In this document: positions 41,974 through 50,402 of the stretch, piece after piece | Layout of the letters: the number at the start of each line of letters is the position of its first letter | Position numbering within the stretch: the first letter of the stretch is position 1 | NCBI GenBank assembly: GCA_019322805.1 | Contig: JAHWIC010000003.1 | Location: 1-64,000, forward strand | DNA length: 64,000 nt | Direction: 5' to 3' | Origin: Candidatus Woesearchaeota archaeon | Lineage (GTDB): Archaea > Nanobdellota > Nanobdellia > Woesearchaeales > JAHWIC01 | Notes under the pieces: model-generated | Told to the model about the DNA's origin: nothing | What the model saw: only the letters and a program-made list of their open reading frames with translations | Database searches by the model: none | Position numbers and translations under genes: made by a program

Positions 41974-43260
41974 ATGAAGAATGAATTGTTTGAGATGGTA
42001 GAGGGCTATGATTCTATCTCCAGGTCAATAAAGATGATTAATAAGGCTGCCGGGATAATTGGTCTGGATGAGGGCCAGATGCTGGACATTATTCAGCCGC
42101 ATGACATAAGGGTATATAAGTTGCACCTTAAGCTCTTTGGCAAGAGTTTCGACATCTGGGGGTGCACTTCACTCCATAATAAGTCAAGAGGCTTATATAA
42201 GGGAGGAGTAAGGATTGCGCCTGACGTAAATATCTTTGAGGTTGTTGAGCTGAGCAGACTCATGACTATAAAAACTGCCTGCGTCGATTTAGAATTTGGT
42301 GGCGCTAAGACAGGAATACGATTTGATATGAAAGGTGCATACAAAACATTTGGTATAGACAAGTATGACCCTGACTTTGAGACTAATATTAAACGTGAGA
42401 TTCTGCACGAGTTTGCGCATCATTTCAGTAATCTTCTTAGGTCAAATGAGTATGTCCCTGCACCAGATATAGGGACAAATCCATTGGATATGGCAGCTAT
42501 ATTTAACGAAACAAACAACCCTTCAACAGTAACTGGTAAACCTGAAGGTATGCCTGGTTGGCTTCCGGGAAGGAACGAAGCTACAGGTTATGGAGTTACT
42601 GAGTGTACAATAGACTTGCTCAATGATTTATCTATAGAGCCTAAGAATGCCACAGCCGCAGTTCAGGGTTTTGGAAATGTAGGTATGCATACAGCCAAAT
42701 TCTTATCAGAAAAAGGGGTAAAAGTGGTGGCAATAGCTGACATAGGCGGGGCACTATACAACCCAGAAGGATTTAACATTGGGAAATTAGCAGAATATGC
42801 TGCAAAAAACGGCACAATAAAAGGATTCCCAGCAAAGGATATAACCAATGAAGAATTCTTTGCACTGGATGTTGATGTTTTGATTCCTGCGGCAATAGGC
42901 AATGTAATCAGAGAGGACAATGTTGAATCAATAAGAGCTAAAGGGATTGTAGAAGCAGCTAACATGCCTGTTCATTACAAGGCTGAAAGGATCTTAGCGC
43001 AGAAAGGCGTGAAGATGATACCTGATATAATAGCTAATGCTGGGGGTGTGATTGCTTCTGGTGAAGAATACTCTAAATCTTTGTCGGCTAAATATATGAA
43101 AAAAGAAGAGACTTATTCAATGATAACCCAAAGAATTATAAATAATCTGAATTTGGCAAAAGATATTGCAAAGGAGCATGATGCCACTCTGAACCTGGCA
43201 TGTTATATTCTTGCATTAAGGAGGATTTGCCATGCGCATAGTATAAGGGGATGGAGATAG
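41974..43260 (+). CDS. gdhA: Glutamate dehydrogenase
   Basis: A 428-residue Glu/Leu/Phe/Val dehydrogenase interconverting glutamate and 2-oxoglutarate. The dimerisation/catalytic part has YKGGVRIAPDVN, CVDLEFGGAKTGIRFD and PAPDIGTNPLDMA; the nucleotide-binding part has AAVQGFGNVGMHTAKFL. The lysine in KTGI follows the family. AAGGGGGGAAG precedes the ATG. The following ATP synthase subunit H begins 1 nt after its stop, so these genes may be co-transcribed. Confidence 0.94.
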   Translation: MKNELFEMVEGYDSISRSIKMINKAAGIIGLDEGQMLDIIQPHDIRVYKLHLKLFGKSFDIWGCTSLHNKSRGLYKGGVRIAPDVNIFEVVELSRLMTIKTACVDLEFGGAKTGIRFDMKGAYKTFGIDKYDPDFETNIKREILHEFAHHFSNLLRSNEYVPAPDIGTNPLDMAAIFNETNNPSTVTGKPEGMPGWLPGRNEATGYGVTECTIDLLNDLSIEPKNATAAVQGFGNVGMHTAKFLSEKGVKVVAIADIGGALYNPEGFNIGKLAEYAAKNGTIKGFPAKDITNEEFFALDVDVLIPAAIGNVIREDNVESIRAKGIVEAANMPVHYKAERILAQKGVKMIPDIIANAGGVIASGEEYSKSLSAKYMKKEETYSMITQRIINNLNLAKDIAKEHDATLNLACYILALRRICHAHSIRGWR

Positions 43261-43581
43261 ATGAGCACAAAAACACTAGAAAAACTAAGAGGTTTTGAGA
43301 AAGAGCAAGAGCAAAGGTTAGAGCAGATACAAGCTGATTCTTTAAATGAAATAGAAAAGGCAAGGAAGGATATCGATAAAAAACTAAAGGAAGAGGAGGA
43401 AAAACTCCAAAAAAAGAAAGAAGCCTCAGTAGCAAAAGCAAAGGAAGAAGCAAATAGGGAATCCAGGGAAATCACTAAGGAATATAAGAAAAAGGCGGAA
43501 CAACTGGAGAAGAAATCTTCTAAGAATTTCAAAAAAGCGGTTGATAAGCTTTTTTCAATAGTTCTAGAGAAAAATGTTTAG
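43261..43581 (+). CDS. atpH: A-type ATP synthase subunit H (coiled coil)
   Basis: A 106-residue charged coiled coil (Lys/Glu heptads through most of its length) in the position of AhaH, which pairs with subunit E to form the peripheral stalk. Sequence alone would not be decisive; the location directly before subunit I with an 8-nt overlap makes the call safe. Confidence 0.85.
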   Translation: MSTKTLEKLRGFEKEQEQRLEQIQADSLNEIEKARKDIDKKLKEEEEKLQKKKEASVAKAKEEANRESREITKEYKKKAEQLEKKSSKNFKKAVDKLFSIVLEKNV

Positions 43582-45496
43582 GCCGGCTAAAATACACCAC
43601 ACAATAGTCCTGTTGAGGGAAGACAGCGTAAATGAACTTATAACTCTACTTTATGAGCTGGGGATATGCGAACTAAAGAAAACTAATGTTGATCTTCCTT
43701 CGAAATACTCTTATGAGCTGGTAAAGAATGTTGATGAAATCCAGACAAGGCTGAATTTTATTATTGATTCTTTAGAGGAATATAAAGAGATCATCCAGCC
43801 AGGAAGCAGGATAAAGGAATTATTTTCACCACAGCCGTTAAAAAAACAAAAGAGCATTCTTTATTCGGCAGAAAGGATAATAGAAGAGGTAACCTATCAT
43901 CTTGACCTGATAGAGCCAAAGATTCGAGAGAGACTGGACAAACTGCAGGAAATAAAGGAGAGGCTTGAAAATAACAATTTCCTGATCTCAAATCTTTCAT
44001 TAATACCTGATATAGGGACAAATATTTTTGAATCATCAGATACTGTTAAGTGCTTTCTGGGATTAATCAACACAGCTTCTGTGAACAAGATAAAAGGCCC
44101 TTTAAAAGACAAAACAGTTATCGGTGTAAAAGAGAAGGATAAAAATCAGTCACTCATAGCTATCTTTTCCTTCTTCGAAGACTCCTCATCTGTTGAAAGA
44201 GCCCTGCACGAAGTCGGTTTCCAGGAAATAGAGATTCCATTTGAGGATAAGAGACCAATGCAGATAATTAACAGCCTGAAAAAAGAAAATGACGAGTTAA
44301 ACAAAGAAGAGATGAAGATAGGGAATTTCTTAAAGAAAATACAGAAGATTTATGAAAAAAAATTAGTTGTATTGGAAGAAGAGCTCAATATTACCAAACA
44401 AAAAATAGTTACTTTGGAGAATTTTAAAGCAACAAAGGCATTTTCTGTTGTAGAAGCATGGGTTCCTGAAAAAGACCTAAAAAAGTTTTGTAACTCAGTA
44501 AAAAAGGTTTCAACACAACATTATATTGAGATTGATGAAAAGGATGATGCTCCTACTTTATTCAGGAATCATAGGCTGGTAAGACCGTTTGAGATGATTA
44601 CAGAGCTTTATTCTCCTCCAAGGTATAAGGGGTTTGACCCGACACCAATTCTAGCAATCACCTTTACATTATTTTTTGGTTTTATGCTAACAGACGCTGT
44701 TTATGGTCTTATGGTATTAGCATTAGGATGGATGATGTACAAAGGTATTGGTAAAATCAATGAAGCCATGAAAAGGTTTGCTATAATCCTTGTCGCTTTT
44801 GGCATTTCTACAACAATAATGGGTGTTATCTTTGGCTCTTATTTCGGGGATTTCTTCCAGAAAATAGGAATACCTATCCCAGTGCCGATTGATTCAATGA
44901 GGCAGGTAATGCTAACCTTATCAATAGCATTAGCACTAGGCTCTTTACATCTTATGATTGGCTTAGTTTCAGGATTCTACGACAATATACACCAGGGAAG
45001 CTTTAAGGATGCAATGGCAAAACAGGGTGTTTGGCTTATATTTCTGATAGGCTTGTTCCTGCTTTTATTAAGGCTAAATACGCCTGGCTTAGTTGCTGTA
45101 GGGCTTGCAATCTTACTGCAGATGTTCTTTAATTTTTTAGAGGGTGGCGCTGTTTCATCTTTGCTCTCTGTATTCGGATTTAGTGGTTTTATAGGTGATT
45201 TATTCTCTTATGCAAGGCTGATGGCATTAGCAATTGGTACAGCAGGTATTTCATTGGCTGTTAACTTTATGGTTTTCATGGTTATTGACCTGATTCCCTG
45301 GATAGGGATTCCGATAGCAATGGTCATCTTTGTGATTGGACATCTATTTAATGTACTAATGAATGGTCTTGGAGCATTTATCCATTCAACCAGGCTTCAT
45401 TTTTTAGAGTTTTTTACAAAGTTTTATGAAGGCGGCGGAAGGACCTACAAGCCTTTCCTCGCTGAAAGAAAGAATACAATTGTTAAATTAGAGTAA
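43574..45496 (+). CDS. atpI: A-type ATP synthase subunit I (a-subunit)
   Basis: A 640-residue protein: a soluble N-terminal half with coiled-coil segments and a C-terminal membrane half of about seven or eight helices (GFMLTDAVYGLMVLALGWMM; SYARLMALAIGTAGISLAVN; GHLFNVLMNGLGAFIHSTRLHFLEFF - quoted in parts). SYARLMALAIG contains the conserved arginine facing the K ring. It forms the ion half-channels. Confidence 0.94.
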   Translation: MFRPAKIHHTIVLLREDSVNELITLLYELGICELKKTNVDLPSKYSYELVKNVDEIQTRLNFIIDSLEEYKEIIQPGSRIKELFSPQPLKKQKSILYSAERIIEEVTYHLDLIEPKIRERLDKLQEIKERLENNNFLISNLSLIPDIGTNIFESSDTVKCFLGLINTASVNKIKGPLKDKTVIGVKEKDKNQSLIAIFSFFEDSSSVERALHEVGFQEIEIPFEDKRPMQIINSLKKENDELNKEEMKIGNFLKKIQKIYEKKLVVLEEELNITKQKIVTLENFKATKAFSVVEAWVPEKDLKKFCNSVKKVSTQHYIEIDEKDDAPTLFRNHRLVRPFEMITELYSPPRYKGFDPTPILAITFTLFFGFMLTDAVYGLMVLALGWMMYKGIGKINEAMKRFAIILVAFGISTTIMGVIFGSYFGDFFQKIGIPIPVPIDSMRQVMLTLSIALALGSLHLMIGLVSGFYDNIHQGSFKDAMAKQGVWLIFLIGLFLLLLRLNTPGLVAVGLAILLQMFFNFLEGGAVSSLLSVFGFSGFIGDLFSYARLMALAIGTAGISLAVNFMVFMVIDLIPWIGIPIAMVIFVIGHLFNVLMNGLGAFIHSTRLHFLEFFTKFYEGGGRTYKPFLAERKNTIVKLE

Positions 45497-45519
45497 ACTA
45501 GAAGGAGGTAAATAAGAAA

Positions 45520-46005
45520 ATGACTGTAACCCTAGGAACTGTATATGCAGTAAGCGGAGCAGCGCTTGCATTAGGCGTTGCTGGACTAAGTACAGCATTT
45601 GGTGTTAAGGCAGCAGGAGTAGCAGGAGCTGGAGCAGTAGCAGAAAAGAAGGAGCACTTTAAGAATGCATTAATCCTGCAGGCATTGCCGCAGACACAAA
45701 CAGTCTATGCATTTATAACAGCACTGCTTATCTTGATGGGTGCTGGCTTATTAGGCGGCGGTGTAAAAGAGCTAAGTGATGCACAAGGCTTAGCAATGCT
45801 AGGAGCTGGAGTGGCTGTTGCAGTAACTGGAATATCTGCTGTAATGCAGGGATTAGTTGCCAGTGCAGGAATTGTATCGTGCACTAAGAATCCAGATGCA
45901 TTTGCGCCAAGCATTGTATTTGCTGGACAGTGTGAGACACCTGCTATATTTGGTTTTATTGCATCGTTGATATTACTGGTGGTTGGACTTGGAGTGCTAG
46001 GATAA
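45520..46005 (+). CDS. atpK: A-type ATP synthase subunit K, four-helix rotor protein
   Basis: A 161-residue proteolipid made of two fused hairpins. In the first hairpin the usual acidic residue is replaced (LPQTQTVYAF, 56-65); the second keeps it as Glu139 (CETPAIFGF). The residues that bind sodium in Enterococcus hirae NtpK have clear counterparts: Leu56, Thr59, Gln60, Tyr63, Gln110 and Glu139. One ion per four helices and this ligand set point to a sodium-coupled rotor. AGGAGGTA precedes the ATG. Confidence 0.94.
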   Translation: MTVTLGTVYAVSGAALALGVAGLSTAFGVKAAGVAGAGAVAEKKEHFKNALILQALPQTQTVYAFITALLILMGAGLLGGGVKELSDAQGLAMLGAGVAVAVTGISAVMQGLVASAGIVSCTKNPDAFAPSIVFAGQCETPAIFGFIASLILLVVGLGVLG

Positions 46006-46066
46006 AATTTTTCAGTGACATTAAATCTCGAAGAGATTTATGGCGCTCAAAGAAAAATTTTATCTT
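46003..46066. repeat. Nested hairpin spanning the end of atpK
   Basis: GATAAAATTTTTC, which begins in the stop codon region of atpK, pairs with GAAAAATTTTATC ending at about 46065; inside lies TAAATCTC-GA-GAGATTTA (46022-46041). A 13-bp outer stem with an 8-bp inner hairpin between K and E could be an mRNA processing or stability element in the operon. Confidence 0.6.
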
Positions 46067-46068
46067 TG

Positions 46069-46145
46069 ATCCTCCCCACTAGTGCACAAGGAGAACGCCA
46101 TAAATTGCTGACGCAATTTAATTTCACAGTGCCCCTCCCCTAACA
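46069..46145 (+). repeat. R2 repeat, copy 2
   Basis: Matches 11939-12015 at 75 of 77 positions by direct reading, with the same internal AAATTGC-TGAC-GCAATTT hairpin. It lies inside the ATP synthase operon, between the nested hairpin after K and the duplicated start region of E. Confidence 0.85.
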
Positions 46146-46185
46146 AATCTGTTAGAGGTACGCAACTAAATTAGAGGAATGGAAA

Positions 46186-46315
46186 ATGCAAGCATACTCA
46201 CTAGCGTTCGTAGCTTACATTTTTTAACATAAGAAAAGGTGAAGTAAAAAATGCAAGCATACTCACTAGCGTTCGTAGCTTACATTTTTTAACATAAGAA
46301 AAGGTGAAGTAAAAA
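46186..46315 (+). repeat. Tandem 65-bp duplication of a start-codon segment
   Basis: Two consecutive 65-bp units (46186-46250 and 46251-46315), essentially identical, each begin ATGCAAGCATACTC, contain a 13-codon frame closed by TAA, and end with AAGGTGA plus spacer, so each unit's Shine-Dalgarno feeds the next ATGCAA. The third ATGCAA (46316) is the real start of subunit E. The result is two short leader frames of 13 residues (MQAYSLAFVAYIF) before atpE. This might tune translation of E against K. Confidence 0.9.
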
Positions 46316-46855
46316 ATGCAAGTATTCGGTAACGTTGAGGCTTTGAAAAAGGCTATCGAGAAGAGATACTCTTCGATGGTTAAGGATGTAGAGAAGGATA
46401 AGGAAAACCAATTAGCAGAGATAAATGAAGAGCTAAAGGAAAAAATAGGATTGTTAAAGGCCCATATGAAGACAAATATTGATGCAGAGGTTAAAAAGAC
46501 GCATTCAATGATATTGAGTGCTGCGAGGTTAAATGCAAAAAAGGAATTTGAGGAAAAGAGAGAAGCAATAATTGAATCTGTTTTTAGGGAAGCAGAGAAA
46601 GGAGCAAAGGACATTGCGCATACAGCTGAATACATAGGTTTTGTCAAGAAGAATATATCAAAAACAAAAGGCTTGACAGTTATAGGGGATAGTGATTATT
46701 ATAAGGACTCCTTTCCTGGCCTGAAAATTGATAAGGGTATCATAGGATTGAAATTCAAATCAGAGGAAGTTGTTTATGATTTTGCACTGGATAATATAAT
46801 TGCTTCAAAAAAAGATGTGTTAAGGCATGAGGTAAGTAAAGTACTCTTTAGTTAA
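46316..46855 (+). CDS. atpE: A-type ATP synthase subunit E
   Basis: A 179-residue peripheral-stalk subunit. A long charged helix fills the first 90 residues (the part that pairs with H), and the globular end contains the GLTVIGDSDYYKD and GIIGLKFKSEE segments of the family. Its start ATG is the third in a series of duplicated starts. Confidence 0.88.
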   Translation: MQVFGNVEALKKAIEKRYSSMVKDVEKDKENQLAEINEELKEKIGLLKAHMKTNIDAEVKKTHSMILSAARLNAKKEFEEKREAIIESVFREAEKGAKDIAHTAEYIGFVKKNISKTKGLTVIGDSDYYKDSFPGLKIDKGIIGLKFKSEEVVYDFALDNIIASKKDVLRHEVSKVLFS

Positions 46856-46856
46856 A

Positions 46857-48041
46857 ATGATTAATAATACAATAATAAATGCAACAAATGCATTGATTAA
46901 CTTAACTAATGCTTCTGCAGAGCCTGCTCCATCTAAGCTGGCTTTTTTGGCAAATCCTGGTTTGTTGGTGTTTGCCTTTTCAGCCTTGTTGGTTGCAGTT
47001 TTAATCCTGTTTGTAATTAAGCACGTAACACCTGTAAGTCACTTCCTCTATGCGAATGCAAGGATACAGGCAAGAACCAATTTTATGGTTTCAGATGCTT
47101 TATCCTTAGAGCTTGCAGAAGCAAAGTCACTCAAGGAATTTAGAAGCTTGTTAAGGGACACAGAACATGGTGAAGAGCTTGAAAAAAGTGAAGAAGGCTT
47201 AAGGCCGTTCCATGTCGCTTTAGAAAAGGGATTTATCAGCTCTATCCTTGAATTGGTTGAATTAAGCCCTGCTAAATCAAAACCTTTGCTTAAGGCTTAT
47301 CTGATGTTTTTAGAGGCAAAGATACTGAAAATAATCTACAGAGCAAGGCTGATGAATGCAGAGATTGATGAAAGCCTTGTTTACCCTATTGGAAAAATAA
47401 CTGAGAATTTATTAAGGCATCTTCTAGACACAGAGACTATTGCAGATATTGGCGTTGTTATGGCTCCTACTGCATATGCGAGGATATTTGAAAAAAAATA
47501 TGAGAGCCTTGAGGAATTTGAGACAGCAATTGACGAGTTTGTCTTTAACAATTTTGTTGGTGTTATTGAAAAGACAAAGATGTACGATGGAAAGTACATC
47601 ATAGATATACTAAATAAGAAAATCGATATATCAAATATATTAGCCCTTTTGAAATTCAGGATAAGAGGTACAGAAAAAGAACAACAAAGAGACCTTTTGG
47701 TTGATAATAAATCAGATCTTTGTTTAAGATTTGATGAATTGATAAAGGCTGAAACACTAAAAGATTTTGTAGAGGTGTTTAAAGGCCTTCCTTATCATGA
47801 GCCGTTAACAAAAGCATTTGAAAGGTATGAAAAAGACAGCTCTTTATCACATCTTGAAAATGAACTTTACAGATTTTTTAAGGAATTTGTGGTAAGCAAT
47901 GATTTAGGCCACACACTTGGGCCTTATCCTTTGATTTCATATTTAATTAAGAAGGAGTTAGAGCAGCGTAATCTGTTCATAATAAGCAGGGGTATAGATG
48001 CAGGTTTCCCTCCTGAAAGGATAAAGGGGATGTTAGTATGA
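46857..48041 (+). CDS. atpC: A-type ATP synthase subunit C with added membrane anchor
   Basis: A 394-residue protein. From about residue 58 it follows subunit C (the socket joining rotor ring and central stalk): SHFLYANARIQARTNFM, then the three-lobed helical body ending GIDAGFPPERIKGML. Before this is an unusual extension with Asn-rich start and one membrane helix (LLVFAFSALLVAVLILFVI). Ordinary subunit C is soluble and starts directly at the YANAR segment. It begins 1 nt after atpE and overlaps atpF by 4 nt. Confidence 0.88.
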   Translation: MINNTIINATNALINLTNASAEPAPSKLAFLANPGLLVFAFSALLVAVLILFVIKHVTPVSHFLYANARIQARTNFMVSDALSLELAEAKSLKEFRSLLRDTEHGEELEKSEEGLRPFHVALEKGFISSILELVELSPAKSKPLLKAYLMFLEAKILKIIYRARLMNAEIDESLVYPIGKITENLLRHLLDTETIADIGVVMAPTAYARIFEKKYESLEEFETAIDEFVFNNFVGVIEKTKMYDGKYIIDILNKKIDISNILALLKFRIRGTEKEQQRDLLVDNKSDLCLRFDELIKAETLKDFVEVFKGLPYHEPLTKAFERYEKDSSLSHLENELYRFFKEFVVSNDLGHTLGPYPLISYLIKKELEQRNLFIISRGIDAGFPPERIKGMLV

Positions 48042-48316
48042 TTGTTTTAGGAAATCCAGAGTTTGTAACAGGGATGAAGTTAGCAGGCATTAAAGACAGC
48101 TATGTGATAAGAAAAAGGGAAGAAGCATTAGAGCTGCTAAGAAAGACTGGCAAAAAGGAGTTCATTTTAGCTAATGTCAGTGTTATTAAGCTTGTTCCTG
48201 AGCTAGAGGGGTTTAGGAATGTTGTCAGTGTTCCGGATGATGCTAAGGAATTTTCAAGCACAGATGATTTAAAGGATATTATTAAGTCGGCAGTGGGCAT
48301 CGAGTTGAATATTTAG
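48038..48316 (+). CDS. atpF: A-type ATP synthase subunit F
   Basis: A 92-residue protein of the central stalk, with the expected start IVLGNPEFVTGMKLAGIKD and a Rossmann-like strand ILANVSVIKLV. It overlaps the subunit C stop (ATGA). The operon is then interrupted by R1 copy E before subunit A. Confidence 0.9.
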   Translation: MIVLGNPEFVTGMKLAGIKDSYVIRKREEALELLRKTGKKEFILANVSVIKLVPELEGFRNVVSVPDDAKEFSSTDDLKDIIKSAVGIELNI

Positions 48317-48628
48317 AAATAAATCAATAAGAAAGAATCAATGGGAAAAATCAATAAACACAAAAAAATAATCTGATTTTTGCTTTATAATCCACATTAA
48401 GGCAAAAATCATCATCCGTCTTTCCTTTAAGTATACATTAAAGGAAGGGAAGAGGATGAAAATTCCTTGAGCGTGGTTGTGAAAGGAATTTTCAGAATGA
48501 TTAGTTGCCATTAAATGATTAATTTGATATGATAAAAACAAACAAATGCGCAACAAATTGTGCATGCATATCAACACCCAATGATCAAAATCAATGATGA
48601 TAATTAAAAACAAATCAATGGTGATATT
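48317..48628 (+). repeat. R1 repeat, copy E, inside the ATP synthase operon
   Basis: Stem 1 TTTTTGC/GCAAAAA; middle stem CATCC/GGATG enclosing TTTCCTTTAA/TTAAAGGAAG; stem 3 GAAAATTCCTT/AAAGGAATTTTC; tail hairpin TGCGCAA-CAAA-TTGTGCA followed by CACCCAATGAT. The last bases provide GGTGATATT before the subunit A ATG, so the element contributes its Shine-Dalgarno. The middle stem differs in sequence from other copies but keeps pairing. Confidence 0.85.
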
Positions 48629-50401
48629 ATGGGAAAGATTGTGAAGATCGCAGGACCGGTTGTGGTAGCCAAGGAAATGAAAGGCAGCAAGATGTATGAT
48701 GTTGTCAGGGTTGGAGAGGAAAAATTAATCGGAGAGATTATCCAGCTTAATGGGGATAAAGCAACAATCCAGGTTTATGAAGACACAACAGGCGTTAAGC
48801 CAGGTGAAGAGGTTACATCAACAGGAGCTCCTTTGAGTATAGAGCTAGGGCCTGGTTTGTTAAGAAGCATCTATGATGGAATTGCAAGGCCTCTGCCTGA
48901 TATTGCAGAGATTTCTGGTGATTTTATCTCTCGCGGTATAGAGGTTCCTTCATTAGACAGGAAAAAGAAATACAATTTTATCAGCAGGGTAAAGCCTGGA
49001 CAAGAGCTAACAGGCGGGCAGATAATAGGAACTGTCAAAGAGACAGATGTTATTGATCACCAGGTGTTATTGCCGCCAAATCTTTCTGGTAAGGTTACGA
49101 ACATCAATGAAGGAGAGAAAACAATTGAAGAGCCGGTCATAACCTTAGAGACAAAAGAGGGCAGCATTGATGTTAAGATGTATCAAAAGTGGCCGGTAAG
49201 GATACCAAGGCTTTCTAAAGAAAAGCTAGACCCAACTATCCCGTTGATTACAGGACAAAGGGTCTTTGATACGTTCTTTCCAATTGCTAAGGGTGGAACA
49301 GCAGCTATTCCCGGGCCGTTTGGAGCCGGTAAAACTGTTTCGCAGCAGCAGCTTGCTAAATGGGTTGATGCAAATGTTATCGTCTATATTGGCTGCGGTG
49401 AAAGAGGAAACGAAATGACAGAGGTATTGGATGAATTTCCTAAGCTTACTGACCCGAAATCAGGAAAGCCATTGATGGAAAGGACTGTTTTGATTGCAAA
49501 CACATCAAATATGCCAGTTGCAGCAAGAGAGGCCTCTGTTTATACTGGTGTTACAATAGCTGAGTACTTTAGAGACATGGGTTATGATGTTGCTTTGATG
49601 GCAGACTCAACATCGAGATGGGCAGAAGCAATGAGAGAAATCTCCTCAAGACTTGAAGAAATGCCTGGTGAGGAAGGCTATCCTGCTTATCTCGCATCAA
49701 GGTTGGCACAATTCTATGAAAGAGCTGGCAGGGTTGTTACACTAAATGAGCAAAATGGAAGTGTATCAATTATTGGAGCTGTTAGCCCGCCTGGTGGTGA
49801 TTTTTCTGAGCCAGTTACACAAAATACCTTAAGAATGACAAAGGTGTTCTGGGCATTGGATGCTCCATTAGCATATAGAAGGCACTTCCCTGCAATTAAC
49901 TGGCTGACTTCTTATTCATTATATACCGGCAAGGTCGCACATTATTTCGATGATATTGCAGCTGATTTTTCTTCTTTAAGGGCAAAAGCAATGAGCTTAC
50001 TGCAGAAAGAAGCAGAGTTAAGGGAGATTGTTCAGTTAGTGGGGCCTGATGCACTGCCTGAAGAGGACAAGCTTGTTTTGGATACAGCAAAGTCATTAAG
50101 GGAGGATTTCTTGCAGCAGAATGCCTATCACGAGGTTGATACCTTTTGTGCTATTGAGAAGCAGCATTTGATGCTAAAGACAATCCTTGATTTCCATAAT
50201 ACGGCTTTAGAGACAATAAGGAAAGGGGTAAAGGTAAGGGATATCATAGGATTTGAGGTAAAGGAGAAGATAGCCAGGATGAAGTACATCAAGGATATTA
50301 AAAAAGAGGTTGAAGGAATTACAAAAGAGGTTAGTGCGCAAATGAAAAAACTGCAAAGCACAGTATCAGAGCTCTCTGCTGCAGCAGAGGGAGGGCAGTA
50401 A
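48629..50401 (+). CDS. atpA: A-type ATP synthase catalytic subunit A
   Basis: A 590-residue ATPase subunit with the Walker A loop GPFGAGKT at 229-236, the characteristic non-homologous insert before it, the arginine/glutamate region [14 protein letters not shown] and the [18 protein letters not shown] segment. Full length, no intein. Its leader is formed by R1 copy E, so it may have a separate transcript from the front half of the operon. Confidence 0.97.
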   Translation: MGKIVKIAGPVVVAKEMKGSKMYDVVRVGEEKLIGEIIQLNGDKATIQVYEDTTGVKPGEEVTSTGAPLSIELGPGLLRSIYDGIARPLPDIAEISGDFISRGIEVPSLDRKKKYNFISRVKPGQELTGGQIIGTVKETDVIDHQVLLPPNLSGKVTNINEGEKTIEEPVITLETKEGSIDVKMYQKWPVRIPRLSKEKLDPTIPLITGQRVFDTFFPIAKGGTAAIPGPFGAGKTVSQQQLAKWVDANVIVYIGCGERGNEMTEVLDEFPKLTDPKSGKPLMERTVLIANTSNMPVAAREASVYTGVTIAEYFRDMGYDVALMADSTSRWAEAMREISSRLEEMPGEEGYPAYLASRLAQFYERAGRVVTLNEQNGSVSIIGAVSPPGGDFSEPVTQNTLRMTKVFWALDAPLAYRRHFPAINWLTSYSLYTGKVAHYFDDIAADFSSLRAKAMSLLQKEAELREIVQLVGPDALPEEDKLVLDTAKSLREDFLQQNAYHEVDTFCAIEKQHLMLKTILDFHNTALETIRKGVKVRDIIGFEVKEKIARMKYIKDIKKEVEGITKEVSAQMKKLQSTVSELSAAAEGGQ

Positions 50402-50402
50402 A

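Noticed and set aside
46680..46710. TTGACA with a TTATTA-like hexamer 17 nt on, a possible sigma-70 promoter
   Set aside because: It lies inside the atpE coding region and matches the -10 consensus poorly; no intergenic -35/-10 pair stood out by eye.
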